Shown one piece after another: positions 1 to 9,561 of a DNA stretch of 64,000 bases (its first letter is position 1; each line of letters begins with the position of its first letter). The notes under the pieces were generated by a model. That model was given only the letters and a program-made list of their open reading frames with translations. It made no database searches and had not been told where the DNA came from. Both the position numbers and the translations under genes were made by a program. The stretch is from an uncultured SAR86 cluster bacterium (GTDB lineage: Bacteria; Pseudomonadota; Gammaproteobacteria; Magnimaribacterales; AG-339-G14): assembly GCA_902632605.1 (NCBI GenBank), contig CACPDB010000002.1, positions 1-64,000 of the forward strand. The letters are read 5' to 3'.

Positions 1-458
1 ACTTGCTTTGGTTGTGCCATAGTGACTTCGGGACGCCATCTTTTTGCTACTTCTTTGAAAGAGCTAACGTCTATATTTCTGTAGTGAAAGTACTCTTCTA
101 GTTGAGGCATATACAGTGTTAAAAACTTCCTATCGTGGTGAATTGTGTTTCCACAAAGCGGTGACTTATTTTTTCCCACATGTTCTTTTATAAAGTTCAG
201 CGTCCTCATCTCTGCGTCCTCTTGAGAAGTCTCACTCTTTTTAACTTCGTCTAATAATCCTGATCTAGAATGATGATCCTGATTCCAATCATCCATATTG
301 TCTAAATATTCTGTTGGTTGCGATATTACGATATTTGGTCCTTCAATTACTTCTGTTAAATCTTCATTAGTAATGGCGGTGAAAATCTCTATAATTCTTT
401 CGGATTGAGGTTCTAGACCAGTCATTTCTAAGTCTAGCCAAATTAATTTGTTTTCCAT
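1..458 (-). CDS. orn: Oligoribonuclease, 3' end beyond window
   Basis: This gene is missing from the ORF track because it runs off the left edge. Reading the minus strand from ATG at 458 gives MENKLIWLDLEMTGLEP, the signature start of oligoribonuclease, whose D-x-E pair forms the first DEDDh exonuclease motif. The enzyme degrades 2-5 nt RNA fragments to mononucleotides in the cytoplasm. About 152 codons are present of the usual roughly 180, so only the C-terminus is missing. It diverges from ubiE with 35 bp between start codons. A TAGATT box lies 6 nt before the ATG and there is no Shine-Dalgarno. Confidence 0.93.
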   Translation of the reverse strand, partial: MENKLIWLDLEMTGLEPQSERIIEIFTAITNEDLTEVIEGPNIVISQPTEYLDNMDDWNQDHHSRSGLLDEVKKSETSQEDAEMRTLNFIKEHVGKNKSPLCGNTIHHDRKFLTLYMPQLEEYFHYRNIDVSSFKEVAKRWRPEVTMAQPKQ

Positions 459-493
459 ATGAATAATCTACAATACTAACAGATTCCAACGAA

Positions 494-1243
494 ATGAGTA
501 AAAACGAAAATAACGAAACCAACTTTGGTTATAAGAATGTAGATAAATCAGAAAAACCAGAAATGGTTAAGGGTGTTTTTGATTCTGTTGCTGAAAATTA
601 CGATCTTATGAACGACCTAATGTCTTTAGGAATTCACCGCCTATGGAAGAGAGGCACAATCGAACTATCCAATTTAAAACAAGGTGATTCTGTTTTAGAT
701 GTCGCCGGAGGAACGGGAGATCTATCTATTTTAATGTCAGATTTGGTAGGAGAGTCGGGTGAAGTCATCCTCAGTGATATCAATGAGAAAATGTTAAAAC
801 TAGGTAAAACAAGAAGTCTTGATAAAAATAAATTGAATATAAAAACTGCTGTTGCTGACGCTGAAAACCTCCCTTTTCCCGATAACAGATTTAATTGCAT
901 AACCATAGGTTTTGGAATTAGAAACGTGACAAATAAGCTCGAAGCCTTAAAAAATTTTTACAGATGTTTAAAACCTGGAGGTAGACTTTTAGTCTTGGAA
1001 TTTTCAAAACCTGAATCTCCTTTGATATCTGACTTATACGATTTCTATTCATTTAAGATTTTGCCAAAACTTGGAAAATTTTTTGCTCAAGATGAGGAAA
1101 GTTATCAATATCTTGCTGAATCAATAAGGATGCATCCATCGCAAGAAGAATTTAAACAAATGCTTGAGTCTGTGAATTTTAAAAATGTTTCCTACGACAT
1201 CATGACCGCGGGCATAGTAACTCTTCATATTGCGGAAAAGTAA
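494..1243 (+). CDS. ubiE: Ubiquinone/menaquinone C-methyltransferase UbiE
   Basis: The 249-aa product is a class I SAM-dependent methyltransferase of the UbiE/COQ5 family. It adds the ring C-methyl group during ubiquinone synthesis. The N-terminus (GYKNVDKSEKPEMVKGVFDSV) is family-specific, and the SAM-binding motif VLDVAGGTGDLS lies near residue 70. Length is normal. It starts the run ubiE-ubiB-hisE-tatABC, a common gammaproteobacterial order, although ubiJ, usually between ubiE and ubiB, is absent. No clear Shine-Dalgarno precedes the ATG. Confidence 0.95.
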   Translation: MSKNENNETNFGYKNVDKSEKPEMVKGVFDSVAENYDLMNDLMSLGIHRLWKRGTIELSNLKQGDSVLDVAGGTGDLSILMSDLVGESGEVILSDINEKMLKLGKTRSLDKNKLNIKTAVADAENLPFPDNRFNCITIGFGIRNVTNKLEALKNFYRCLKPGGRLLVLEFSKPESPLISDLYDFYSFKILPKLGKFFAQDEESYQYLAESIRMHPSQEEFKQMLESVNFKNVSYDIMTAGIVTLHIAEK

Positions 1244-1244
1244 A

Positions 1245-2780
1245 ATGGCTATTTTAGGTCTGATTCGCATCTCTTATATTTTTTGTAAATACAGATTGGA
1301 TGAACTATTTGATCCTTTGGTAAATAAAGTTCTTTTATCTCTTTTATTTTTATTGCCAAGAATCTTTTTCAGGAAGCATAAAGAAATAGAGCATCGTTTA
1401 AGTGATGCATTAGAAGAGATGGGTCCGCTCTTTATAAAGTTTGGTCAGCTCTTATCAACCAGACCGGATCTTGTTGGAGAAAAACAAGCAAAGGTCTTAA
1501 AAAAATTTCAAAACAACTTAAAGCCTTTTTCAACAAGAGAGGCTATCAAAATATTAGAGCAAGATTTGGAAAGTCCTATAAATCAAATTTTCGAGTCATT
1601 TAGTGAAGAACCACTCGCTGCCGCTTCTATTGCTCAAGTGCATGAAGCAATTTTAAAAGATGGTGAATCAGTGGTTGTAAAAATTGTTCGTCCTGGTTTG
1701 GATAAGAGAATTTCTACTGATGTTAACTCAATAAAATTTTTAGGCGGTTTAGCCGAATTAATCCTCTCTGATGCTCGAAGATTAAAACTGATGGATTTGA
1801 TAAGAGAATATGAATTGGTTATTACTGCTGAAACCGATCTAAAAAAAGAAGCAGCGAATGCCATCCAAACAAAAAACTTCTTTAAAGAAAATTCTCTTCT
1901 GTATATTCCAAAGGTTTTTGAAAATTTCTCTTCAAAAAATGTCATGACCATGGAAAAAATTTCTGGAATACCTGTAACGGACATAGAAGTACTAAAAAAA
2001 GAAAACATAAATTTAAAAGCCTTAGCCGAAACAGGAGTAAAGATTTTCTTCAAACAACTTTTTGATGATAATTTTTTCCATGCCGATATGCATCCAGGTA
2101 ATATTTTTGTAAACAATTCCAATCCTGAAAATCCCGCCTATGTTGCTGTCGATTATGCCATTTGCGGTTCCCTAACTGAAAAAGAACAGCTCATCATCGG
2201 CAAGATGCTTTCAGAAATGTTCAATAAAAATTATTCTGGGGTTGCCAAGACCATGATAAATGCCGGTTGGGTTGGCGAAGATACAAAAGAAGTTGAACTT
2301 GAAGTTGTGATAAGAACGGTTTTGGATCCAATTTTCGAGAAACCCTTCGATGAAATTAAATTTGGAGAAATGTTGCTTTATTTATTTGATGCTACAAGAA
2401 AATTTGATTTATCCCTTCCGACTTCATTGTTATTACTCAACAAAACCTTGATAAACATTGAAGGGTTAGGCAGACAAATTTATCCAGAATTGGATTTGTG
2501 GACAACAGCCAAGCCATTTATTCAATCTTGGGTTGCAAAAAAATACAGCCCCAAGGCAATGTTTGAAAGATTTAAAAATGATTCTTTTGCTTTGGCAGAA
2601 AAAGCTTACGAACTTCCTGAAAAAATTGAAATCATATTAGATAACTTGTCTAGATTAGAAGAATACAACTCGGAAATAAAAAACTTAAAAAAAGAGATCA
2701 AGCAATCTAAAAACAATAATAAATTTATATACATAGGTATTACTGTATTGCTTTTAGTTGCCATAATAGTCAGCCAATGA
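1245..2780 (+). CDS. ubiB: Ubiquinone biosynthesis atypical kinase/ATPase UbiB
   Basis: UbiB (ABC1/ADCK family) is an inner-membrane-associated atypical kinase-like ATPase that supports ubiquinone synthesis. The KxGQ-type motif appears as FIKFGQLLSTRPDL near residue 65, and the Ala-rich loop as AAASIAQVHEA. The metal and catalytic segment is HADMHPGN, followed by DYA where many kinases have DFG. A C-terminal hydrophobic helix (IYIGITVLLLVAIIV) anchors the protein. I start at the ATG, 1 nt after the ubiE stop. The track's longer start is a TTG inside ubiE. The end overlaps hisE by 4 nt, so the genes are probably cotranscribed. Confidence 0.93.
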   Translation: MAILGLIRISYIFCKYRLDELFDPLVNKVLLSLLFLLPRIFFRKHKEIEHRLSDALEEMGPLFIKFGQLLSTRPDLVGEKQAKVLKKFQNNLKPFSTREAIKILEQDLESPINQIFESFSEEPLAAASIAQVHEAILKDGESVVVKIVRPGLDKRISTDVNSIKFLGGLAELILSDARRLKLMDLIREYELVITAETDLKKEAANAIQTKNFFKENSLLYIPKVFENFSSKNVMTMEKISGIPVTDIEVLKKENINLKALAETGVKIFFKQLFDDNFFHADMHPGNIFVNNSNPENPAYVAVDYAICGSLTEKEQLIIGKMLSEMFNKNYSGVAKTMINAGWVGEDTKEVELEVVIRTVLDPIFEKPFDEIKFGEMLLYLFDATRKFDLSLPTSLLLLNKTLINIEGLGRQIYPELDLWTTAKPFIQSWVAKKYSPKAMFERFKNDSFALAEKAYELPEKIEIILDNLSRLEEYNSEIKNLKKEIKQSKNNNKFIYIGITVLLLVAIIVSQ

Positions 2781-3097
2781 AGAACATAGTAGAAAGATTA
2801 AGCGACTTACTGAAAGAGCGTAAGAATGCCGATCCTTCTTCATCTTATGTAGCGAGTTTGTTTGCTAAAGGAAACGAGAAGATTATTGAAAAAATAGTTG
2901 AAGAGACTGACGAACTAATTGCCGAAATAACTGAAGATCTAGAGAAAAATAAGGTTATTCATGAAGCTGCAGATTTATGGTTTCACGTCATGGTATTATT
3001 GACGAATAACGGAATTGATCCAACTGAGGTTTTAAAGGAACTTGAAAACAGAGAGGGTCTTTCTGGAATAGAAGAAAAAAAAGGAAGGAAAGAATAA
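2777..3097 (+). CDS. hisE: Phosphoribosyl-ATP pyrophosphatase HisE
   Basis: The 106-aa all-alpha MazG-like protein matches HisE, which hydrolyses phosphoribosyl-ATP to phosphoribosyl-AMP in step 2 of histidine synthesis. Recognisable segments are the N-terminal LSDLLKERKNADPSSSYVASL and the acidic metal-binding helix KIVEETDELIAE. Another helix holds HEAADLWFHVMVLL. The gene overlaps ubiB by an ATGA and abuts tatA. Pseudomonas has hisI-hisE here; hisI, for the next step, is not in this run. Confidence 0.92.
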   Translation: MKNIVERLSDLLKERKNADPSSSYVASLFAKGNEKIIEKIVEETDELIAEITEDLEKNKVIHEAADLWFHVMVLLTNNGIDPTEVLKELENREGLSGIEEKKGRKE

Positions 3098-3274
3098 ATG
3101 GGTTTTGGTGGAATAAGTATTTGGCAATTGCTAATCATTCTTGCAATTATTGTTTTGATCTTCGGTACCAAAAGAATTAGAAATCTTGGTGGAGATTTAG
3201 GTTCTTTTGTTAAAGGGTTTAAAAAAGCAGTCAAAGAAGAAGATAAAAGTTTAGACGACAAAAAAGAAGATTAA
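3098..3274 (+). CDS. tatA: Sec-independent translocase subunit TatA
   Basis: This 58-aa gene is too short for the ORF track. Translation gives [20 protein letters not shown], then [23 protein letters not shown]. That is the TatA pattern of one N-terminal TM helix, the FGxKR hinge and an amphipathic helix carrying the FKKA motif, ending in a charged tail. TatA forms the size-variable pore of the twin-arginine pathway. The ATG directly follows the hisE stop, and the stop directly abuts tatB. Confidence 0.95.
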   Translation: MGFGGISIWQLLIILAIIVLIFGTKRIRNLGGDLGSFVKGFKKAVKEEDKSLDDKKED

Positions 3275-3481
3275 ATGTTCGACATAGGATTCTTTGAAAT
3301 CTTATTAATAGGAATCATTGCTTTACTTATTTTAGGCCCTAAAAGATTGCCGGGATTTCTCACCAAATTAGAAGAATATGTGAAGCTAATTCGCTCAAAA
3401 AGCTCTTCAATCTCGCAAGAGATAAAACAAGAGATATATTCGGAAGACTTCCAAAACAACAAAGAAAATAAAGATGACTGA
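3275..3481 (+). CDS. tatB: Sec-independent translocase subunit TatB (short form)
   Basis: The 68-aa protein starts MFDIGFFEILLIGIIALLIL and continues GPKRLPGF. The Glu in the TM helix and the GPxRLP hinge are TatB hallmarks; TatB partners TatC in the substrate receptor. The E. coli protein is about 171 aa, so this one has lost most of the C-terminal tail, in keeping with genome streamlining. It overlaps tatC by 8 nt. Confidence 0.93.
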   Translation: MFDIGFFEILLIGIIALLILGPKRLPGFLTKLEEYVKLIRSKSSSISQEIKQEIYSEDFQNNKENKDD

Positions 3482-4184
3482 AAAAAGTTATCTTGAACAT
3501 TTAAACTCCCTGCGGAATGTTCTTTTAAGAAGCCTTGGCGCAATTACTCTAATTTTTTTTGTGTTGGTATTTTTTAGAAATGAAATTTTTCTTGTTTTTG
3601 CCAATCCCTTAACAGAAATCTTACCTGCCAATTCTTCAATGATTGCAACTGGTGTGGTGTCACCCTTTTTGACTCCATTAAGGCTTACTTTTTATGTATC
3701 CACATTTGTAGCAATTCCATATTTACTTTTTGAGTTATGGAACTTCATTGCGCCAGGTTTATACAAAGAAGAAAAGATAGGTTTTTTTGCGGTTTTGTTT
3801 TCCAGCATAATTTTGTTCCTTGCAGGTATTTGTTTTGCTTTTTTTGTAATTTTTCCACTGATTTTCACTTTTTTTGTTCAAGCCTCTCCCTCGGAAGTTT
3901 TGGTAATGACCGACATCAATGAATACATTGATTTTGTTGTTAGAATTCTTTTTGTCTTTGGTTTTGCATTTGAGGTACCGATTGTTTTGATGTTGATGAT
4001 TTGGTCAGGAGTTACAAATGCTCAACAACTCTCTAGTGCCAGACCTTACGTGATCATAGGATGTTTTATTGTGGGAATGTTTCTAACGCCTCCAGATATT
4101 TTTTCACAAACGCTTTTGGCTCTTCCTGTCTGGCTGCTTTATGAAGTGGGACTTTTAGCGAGTAGATTTTTTATAAATAAATAA
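3474..4184 (+). CDS. tatC: Twin-arginine translocase subunit TatC
   Basis: The 236-aa polytopic inner-membrane protein has the conserved N-terminal segment SYLEHLNSLRNVLLRSL, the motif FELWNFIAPGLYKEEK and about six TM helices, as expected for TatC. It recognises the twin-arginine signal peptide with TatB. Length is slightly under the E. coli protein. Its stop converges on the class I aldolase gene with only 4 bp between, too short for a normal terminator. Confidence 0.95.
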   Translation: MTEKSYLEHLNSLRNVLLRSLGAITLIFFVLVFFRNEIFLVFANPLTEILPANSSMIATGVVSPFLTPLRLTFYVSTFVAIPYLLFELWNFIAPGLYKEEKIGFFAVLFSSIILFLAGICFAFFVIFPLIFTFFVQASPSEVLVMTDINEYIDFVVRILFVFGFAFEVPIVLMLMIWSGVTNAQQLSSARPYVIIGCFIVGMFLTPPDIFSQTLLALPVWLLYEVGLLASRFFINK

Positions 4185-4188
4185 AAGA

Positions 4189-5196
4189 CTATCCTTCTAA
4201 GTTTTCTGACCACTCACCTTTTGCTGCCAACATATTCATTTTAGCTCTATGGCTGAAGGCCTCTTGCGCGGCTTGCTCATTTTCTTGTTTGCCGCTCCAA
4301 GTTTTGAGAGCAGCCTGTTGCAAAGCACGGCCATAAGAAAAGCTGAGCTTCCATGGATTTCCACCAATTTTATTCATGGCATCTAAATGAGCTGTAGCGT
4401 CAATATCGGATTGTCCTCCAGAAAGAAATGTAATTCCTGGCAGATTACTAGGAACATTTTCCAATAAACAATTTAGTGTCATTTCTGCAACTTGTTGGAT
4501 TCCAGCTTGCTCCGAACATTCATTTCCTGAAACCACCATATTGGGTTTTAAAATGGTTCCTTCTACCAAAACGCCTTTCTGTGCCAAAGCTTCAAATAGA
4601 GTACTCAAACATCTTTTTGTTGCGTCTTCGCAAGATTCTATGGAATGACTGCCATCCATCAAAACTTCAGGCTCGACAATTGGAACCATGTTATTTTCCT
4701 GAACTATTTTTGCGTAATCAGCAAGAGCATCCATGTTTGCTTTGATAGCCCCTTGAGAAGGCAGACCGTCGGCAATTTTTATAACTGCACGCCACTTTGT
4801 AAATTTAGCACCAAGATCAAAATATTCTGAACATCTCTCATTAAGTCCTTCTAAGCCACCAGTGATATTTTCTTCAGGAGAAGAATCAAGCGGACTGATT
4901 CCCTTGTCTACCTTGATACCTGGCAATGCACCTTGTTCGGAAATTATATCTTTTAAAGGGGTGCCGTCTTTTCCGTCTTGTCTCAAAGTCTCATCAAATA
5001 AAATAACTCCGCCAATATTATTTTTCATTCCATCAGCTCGAAAAAGCATCTCACGATAATCCCTTCTGGAGTCTTCAGTGGACTCAGCATTTATTGTTGC
5101 AAATCTTTTCCCTATTGTTGGGGTACTCTCATCAGCTGCTAATATGCCCTTTCCATCAGAAACAATATAAGTTGCAATTTCTTCCAGTGATTTCAT
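4189..5196 (-). CDS. Fructose-bisphosphate aldolase, class I
   Basis: The 335-aa protein is a class I (Schiff-base) aldolase that interconverts fructose 1,6-bisphosphate with two triose phosphates. The N-terminal GKGILAADESTPTIGKRF is the eukaryote-like class I signature. The Schiff-base lysine is in VEGTILKPNMV and the other active-site lysines are around KWRAVIKI. An AAAGGA Shine-Dalgarno sits 7 nt before the ATG. It follows pgk on the same strand by 4 bp. Many gammaproteobacteria have the class II fba at this locus, so a class I enzyme here is a replacement. Confidence 0.94.
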   Translation of the reverse strand: MKSLEEIATYIVSDGKGILAADESTPTIGKRFATINAESTEDSRRDYREMLFRADGMKNNIGGVILFDETLRQDGKDGTPLKDIISEQGALPGIKVDKGISPLDSSPEENITGGLEGLNERCSEYFDLGAKFTKWRAVIKIADGLPSQGAIKANMDALADYAKIVQENNMVPIVEPEVLMDGSHSIESCEDATKRCLSTLFEALAQKGVLVEGTILKPNMVVSGNECSEQAGIQQVAEMTLNCLLENVPSNLPGITFLSGGQSDIDATAHLDAMNKIGGNPWKLSFSYGRALQQAALKTWSGKQENEQAAQEAFSHRAKMNMLAAKGEWSENLEG

Positions 5197-5200
5197 ATTT

Positions 5201-6361
5201 CTATCCTTTATTTTTAGTTATTATCTTATCTATGCAAGGTAAGGAATTATTTTCTATATATTCTAAGAAAGCTCCCCCCGCAGTGGAAGCATAATCTACA
5301 GAATCCATTAAATTAATATTTGCAAAAGAGGTGATGGTCTCCCCGCCACCAATAATGCTATAGGCTTTAGATTCAGACATTATTTTTGCTACCTCAGAAG
5401 TCCCTTTAGAAAATCTTGGATCCTCAAACTTACCCAATGGACCATTCCAAAAAACAGTTTTAGCGGAATTAATATGTTTTTGAAAATACTCCAAAGATTT
5501 TTTACCCACATCGCAGATAGCTTCATGACTGGCTACATCATCAATATGCTTTTCAAATACAGAATCGTTAGATGTATCTAAAACAACGACATTTTCTGGC
5601 AATACAATCTTCTTATTACCAACTAATTTTTCTGCTACATCTATGTAATCTTCTTCAAATAACGATTTTCCAATGTTTTTTCCCATTGCCATATAGCAGG
5701 TATTTGCCAAAGCACCGCCTATGATTAATTTATCAACGTATGATGTAAGCGAATCAATGACATTAATTTTAGTTGAGATCTTTGATCCGCCAATAATCCC
5801 AATTAGAGGTTTTTTTGGATTCACCAAAATCTTTTTCAAAGCCTCCAGTTCATCTTCAACCAGAAAGCCAACACCTGCTTCAGCTACTGAATCAATTACT
5901 CCAAAAGTAGATGCTTGCTTACGATGAGCAGTGCCAAAAGCATCCATGATGTAAACATCTCCATAATTACCTAATGTTTTTGAAAGATTTGTAGAGTTTT
6001 CTTTTTCTCCTTCAAAAAATCTTATGTTTTCCAACATGATAATTTTTTTGTCTTGATCTAGATCATCTAGAGAATCAGCTATTGGAACAGGAATATCTAA
6101 TAATTGAGAGAGTCTTTTTGCTATTGGTTTAATCGAAAATTCAGGCTGAACTTCTCCCGATTCTTTAGGTCTACCACGATGCGTTATAATTCTGGTAGAT
6201 TTTGCTTTTTCCAATAAGTGTTTAATGGTCGGTAAAGCTCTGACCATTCTTTCATCGTTAAGAACTTCTTCGTCTCTGATTGGAATATTGAAATCTACTC
6301 TCAATAGAACTCTTTTTCCCTCGAAATCAAAAGAGGATAGTTTTGAATTTGTTAAATCCAC
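5201..6361 (-). CDS. pgk: Phosphoglycerate kinase
   Basis: The 386-aa protein is phosphoglycerate kinase, making ATP from 1,3-bisphosphoglycerate. The N-lobe substrate site is visible (GKRVLLRVDFNIPI, then THRGRPKE). So are the central KPLIGIIGGSKISTKI and the C-terminal nucleotide loop SIIGGGETITSF. Translation starts at a GTG that abuts the transketolase stop. The gene sits in tkt-pgk-fba, but the epd/gap-type dehydrogenase usually found between tkt and pgk is absent. Confidence 0.95.
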   Translation of the reverse strand: MDLTNSKLSSFDFEGKRVLLRVDFNIPIRDEEVLNDERMVRALPTIKHLLEKAKSTRIITHRGRPKESGEVQPEFSIKPIAKRLSQLLDIPVPIADSLDDLDQDKKIIMLENIRFFEGEKENSTNLSKTLGNYGDVYIMDAFGTAHRKQASTFGVIDSVAEAGVGFLVEDELEALKKILVNPKKPLIGIIGGSKISTKINVIDSLTSYVDKLIIGGALANTCYMAMGKNIGKSLFEEDYIDVAEKLVGNKKIVLPENVVVLDTSNDSVFEKHIDDVASHEAICDVGKKSLEYFQKHINSAKTVFWNGPLGKFEDPRFSKGTSEVAKIMSESKAYSIIGGGETITSFANINLMDSVDYASTAGGAFLEYIENNSLPCIDKIITKNKG

Positions 6362-8335
6362 TTAAATTGTTTTATTAATTTTCTCGATTATATTTTCAAC
6401 TGTAAAACCAAAGTGGTTCATCAAATCATCTATTGGAGCGGATTCACCAAATTTGTCGATACCGACTACTTGATCATCTCCTTCGCAATATTTCTTCCAA
6501 AAATCGCTCTGCCCTGCTTCTATGAAAATTTTTGGCAAGTCACCCAAAGTTTCTCTTTGATATTCTGGTGATTGTTCATCAAATATTTCGGTACATGGCA
6601 TTGAGACAACTCTTGATGAAATTTTTTGCTCATTAAGCTGATCTCGAACTTTCATGGCTAAGCCCACTTCTGAACCCGAAGCAACCAAAGTTATTTTGGG
6701 ATTTTGGTCTGAAGCAAGTTCGTATGCGCCTTGAAAAATTGAGTCATTTGTCTCTCTTTTCTGAGCATCTAATGATTGTCTGGATAAAATTAATGCTGAC
6801 GGTGCATCTTTGGATTCCAGCGCAAATTTCCACGCACAAGCAGTTTCAACCCCATCACAAGGTCGCCAAGTGTAAATACCAGGCGTTATTCTTAGCATTG
6901 AAATATGTTCCACCGGTTGATGAGTTGGACCATCTTCACCGACCCCGATTGAATCATGCGTATAAACAAAAATCACGGGCAATTTCATCAAGGCAGACAT
7001 CCTTACGGCATTTCTTGCGTAATCTAGAAAAGTAAGAAAGGTTCCTGCATAAGGTCTAATGCCGCCATGTAGGATCATTCCATTCATGATTGCCGACATA
7101 CCAAATTCTCGAACGCCATAATTTAAGTAATTACCTGAACCGTCTTCGGCAAGATGAGAAGTTCCCTTCCATTCGGTATTGTTTGAAGGAGAAAGATCTG
7201 CTGATCCGCCTATTAGCTCTGGCATGATTGGACCAATAGCATCCAAACACATTCCAGAACACTTTCTACTGGCATAAGAATTTTCATCTTTAGAAAAATT
7301 ATTAATTAGATTTTCGATGGTAGATTCAAAATTACTAGGCAAGCTTCCGGTGATTAATCTATGAAGCTCTTTGGAATCTTCAGGATGATTTTTTTCAAAG
7401 TCAGAAAGAATCTCTTGCCATTTTTCTTCACTTTCTTGTCCTTGTTTTTTGTGATCCCAAGCATCATAAATTTCTTCGGGAATTTCAAAAGGCTCATGCT
7501 GCCATTGAATGTTTTCTCTAGTGAGTTTAATTTCTTCTTCGCCGAGGGCTGCGCCATGAGCATCTGCTGAGCCTGATTTATTGGGAGATCCTTTACCGAT
7601 TTCAGTTTTACAACAAATTAGTGTCGGAAGATTAGATGATTTTGCATCTTCCAAGGCTTTATCGATACTCTGAAAATCATGCCCATCAACTTCTGCTATA
7701 ACGTTCCAACCATAACTTTTGAATCTTTCAGGCGTATTGTCTGTAAACCAACCTTCAACTTTGCCATCAATGCTGATTTTATTGTCATCATATAAAACAA
7801 TTAATTTATTCAGTTTATGAGTACCAGCTAAAGAACAAACCTCGTGAGAAATACCTTCCATCAAACAACCGTCACCACAAAAAACGTAAGTGTAATGATC
7901 GATTATTGGACAGTCTTTTTTGTTGAATCTCTTTGCAAGAATTTTTTCAGCCATTGCCATTCCAACTGCATTCGCAATACCTTGTCCAAGGGGGCCGGTA
8001 GTTGTTTCTACTCCGGGAGTCACGTCACATTCCGGATGTCCGGGTGTTTTTGAACCCAGTTGACGGAAATTTTTCAATTCATCTATGGAAAGATCATAAC
8101 CTGTCAAATGAAGAAGTGAATAAAGAAGCATGGAACCGTGTCCGTTGGATAAAACAAACCTATCTCTATCAAACCAATCGGGATTTGAGGGGTTATATTT
8201 AAGATGTTTGGTCCACAAAACTTGTGCGATATCTGCCATTCCCATGGGCATGCCAGGATGACCGCATCCTGCTCTCTGAACTGCATCCATAGATAGAGCT
8301 CTTATAGCATTGGCTAGGTTTTGTTGATCAGTCAT
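6362..8335 (-). CDS. tkt: Transketolase
   Basis: The 657-aa thiamine-diphosphate enzyme transfers two-carbon units in the pentose phosphate pathway. The N-terminal domain has [14 protein letters not shown] and [14 protein letters not shown]. The TPP motif starts at [12 protein letters not shown] and ends near DDNKISIDG. The middle domain has the catalytic-Glu region [11 protein letters not shown] and [16 protein letters not shown]. Length is typical. It diverges from metK across about 69 bp that contain a striking inverted repeat, reported separately. Confidence 0.96.
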   Translation of the reverse strand: MTDQQNLANAIRALSMDAVQRAGCGHPGMPMGMADIAQVLWTKHLKYNPSNPDWFDRDRFVLSNGHGSMLLYSLLHLTGYDLSIDELKNFRQLGSKTPGHPECDVTPGVETTTGPLGQGIANAVGMAMAEKILAKRFNKKDCPIIDHYTYVFCGDGCLMEGISHEVCSLAGTHKLNKLIVLYDDNKISIDGKVEGWFTDNTPERFKSYGWNVIAEVDGHDFQSIDKALEDAKSSNLPTLICCKTEIGKGSPNKSGSADAHGAALGEEEIKLTRENIQWQHEPFEIPEEIYDAWDHKKQGQESEEKWQEILSDFEKNHPEDSKELHRLITGSLPSNFESTIENLINNFSKDENSYASRKCSGMCLDAIGPIMPELIGGSADLSPSNNTEWKGTSHLAEDGSGNYLNYGVREFGMSAIMNGMILHGGIRPYAGTFLTFLDYARNAVRMSALMKLPVIFVYTHDSIGVGEDGPTHQPVEHISMLRITPGIYTWRPCDGVETACAWKFALESKDAPSALILSRQSLDAQKRETNDSIFQGAYELASDQNPKITLVASGSEVGLAMKVRDQLNEQKISSRVVSMPCTEIFDEQSPEYQRETLGDLPKIFIEAGQSDFWKKYCEGDDQVVGIDKFGESAPIDDLMNHFGFTVENIIEKINKTI

Positions 8336-8352
8336 GAAATTAAAATGTTATT

Positions 8353-8392
8353 TTCTACTATTTCAAGGTCAGTTCATAGTAGAATTGCTGAC
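8353..8392. promoter_or_regulatory. Inverted repeat with pseudoknot potential between tkt and metK
   Basis: A perfect 9-bp inverted repeat, TTCTACTAT (8353-8361) and ATAGTAGAA (8376-8384), encloses a 14-nt loop. Inside the loop GTCAG (8368-8372) is complementary to CTGAC (8388-8392) just past the stem, so the RNA could fold as an H-type pseudoknot ending 12 nt before the metK ATG. The same DNA could instead be a dyad operator for tkt and metK. It does not match any SAM riboswitch consensus I can recall, so function is open. Confidence 0.5.
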
Positions 8393-8404
8393 TTTATTAT
8401 TATC

Positions 8405-9559
8405 ATGTCTGAGTACAAAACTTTCACGTCTGAATCTGTTTCTGAAGGTCACCCCGATAAAATGTGTGATCAAATTTCCGATGCGATTTTGGATGCTTAC
8501 CTAAAAGAGGATCCAAATGCCAGAGTAGCTTGTGAAACTTTGGTCAAAACTGATTTGGTAGTGATTGCAGGAGAAATAACCTCCTCTGCTCAACCTGACT
8601 TAGAAAAAGTTATTCGAGAAGTAATCAATGAAATTGGCTATGACAATGATGACTTAGGATTCAATGGCAACACAGTTGAAATAATAAATGCCATTGGACA
8701 ACAGTCAGTTGATATCGCTGCCGGAGTAGATGAGGGTTCTGGAACCGACTTGGATCAAGGCGCGGGTGATCAAGGTTTAATGTTTGGTTACGCTACTAAT
8801 GAAACTGATGTTCTGATGCCTGCACCAATTCACTATTCCCATCTACTAGTTAAGAAGCAGTCTGAAGTAAGAAAAAATGGAAAATTGAATTGGCTAAGAC
8901 CGGATGCAAAAAGTCAGTTAAGTTTTTTATACGATGATCAAGGAAATCCATCAAATGTTTCAGCAATTGTCTTATCAACCCAGCATGATCCAGATATAGC
9001 TGCAGAAACCATTAAAGAAGGAGTTATGGAAGAAATTATCAAGCCAGTCATTCCAAATGCATGGCTTAATAAAGATACAAAAATTTATATAAATCCGACA
9101 GGAAGCTTCGTAATAGGAGGTCCTGTCGGAGATTGTGGATTAACGGGAAGAAAAATAATAGTGGACACTTACGGTGGCATGGCCAGACACGGTGGTGGTG
9201 CTTTTTCTGGCAAAGATCCTTCAAAAGTTGATCGATCTGCCGCTTATGCTGGAAGATATGTGGCAAAAAATATTGTTGCCGCAGGCCTTGCAGATAAATG
9301 TGAGATTCAGGTTTCATATGCCATAGGAGTAGCTGAACCGACTTCCATCAGTATCAATACATTCGATACAAATAAAACAGAAGAGGCAAAAATTGTTGAG
9401 CTAGTTGAAAAGAATTTTGAACTAAAGCCCAAAAAACTTATCGAAATGTTAGATCTTAAAAAACCTATCTATCAGTTGACTGCTTCATATGGTCATTTTG
9501 GAAGAGAAGAAGAAAGTTTTTCTTGGGAATCAACTGATAAAATAGGACAACTTAAATAA
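8405..9559 (+). CDS. metK: S-adenosylmethionine synthetase
   Basis: MetK makes SAM from methionine and ATP. I start at [20 protein letters not shown], which gives 384 aa, the same as E. coli. The track ORF adds 28 upstream residues with no family similarity. Signature motifs are GHPDK with its ATP-binding His, the hexapeptide GAGDQG and the P-loop-like [16 protein letters not shown]. ahcY follows 2 bp later, so SAM synthesis and SAH removal are cotranscribed. No Shine-Dalgarno is visible. Confidence 0.96.
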   Translation: MSEYKTFTSESVSEGHPDKMCDQISDAILDAYLKEDPNARVACETLVKTDLVVIAGEITSSAQPDLEKVIREVINEIGYDNDDLGFNGNTVEIINAIGQQSVDIAAGVDEGSGTDLDQGAGDQGLMFGYATNETDVLMPAPIHYSHLLVKKQSEVRKNGKLNWLRPDAKSQLSFLYDDQGNPSNVSAIVLSTQHDPDIAAETIKEGVMEEIIKPVIPNAWLNKDTKIYINPTGSFVIGGPVGDCGLTGRKIIVDTYGGMARHGGGAFSGKDPSKVDRSAAYAGRYVAKNIVAAGLADKCEIQVSYAIGVAEPTSISINTFDTNKTEEAKIVELVEKNFELKPKKLIEMLDLKKPIYQLTASYGHFGREEESFSWESTDKIGQLK

Positions 9560-9561
9560 TT

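Noticed and set aside
4476-5059. Track ORFs on the plus strand inside the aldolase gene
   Set aside because: Shadow frames of a clear class I aldolase with no family similarity of their own.
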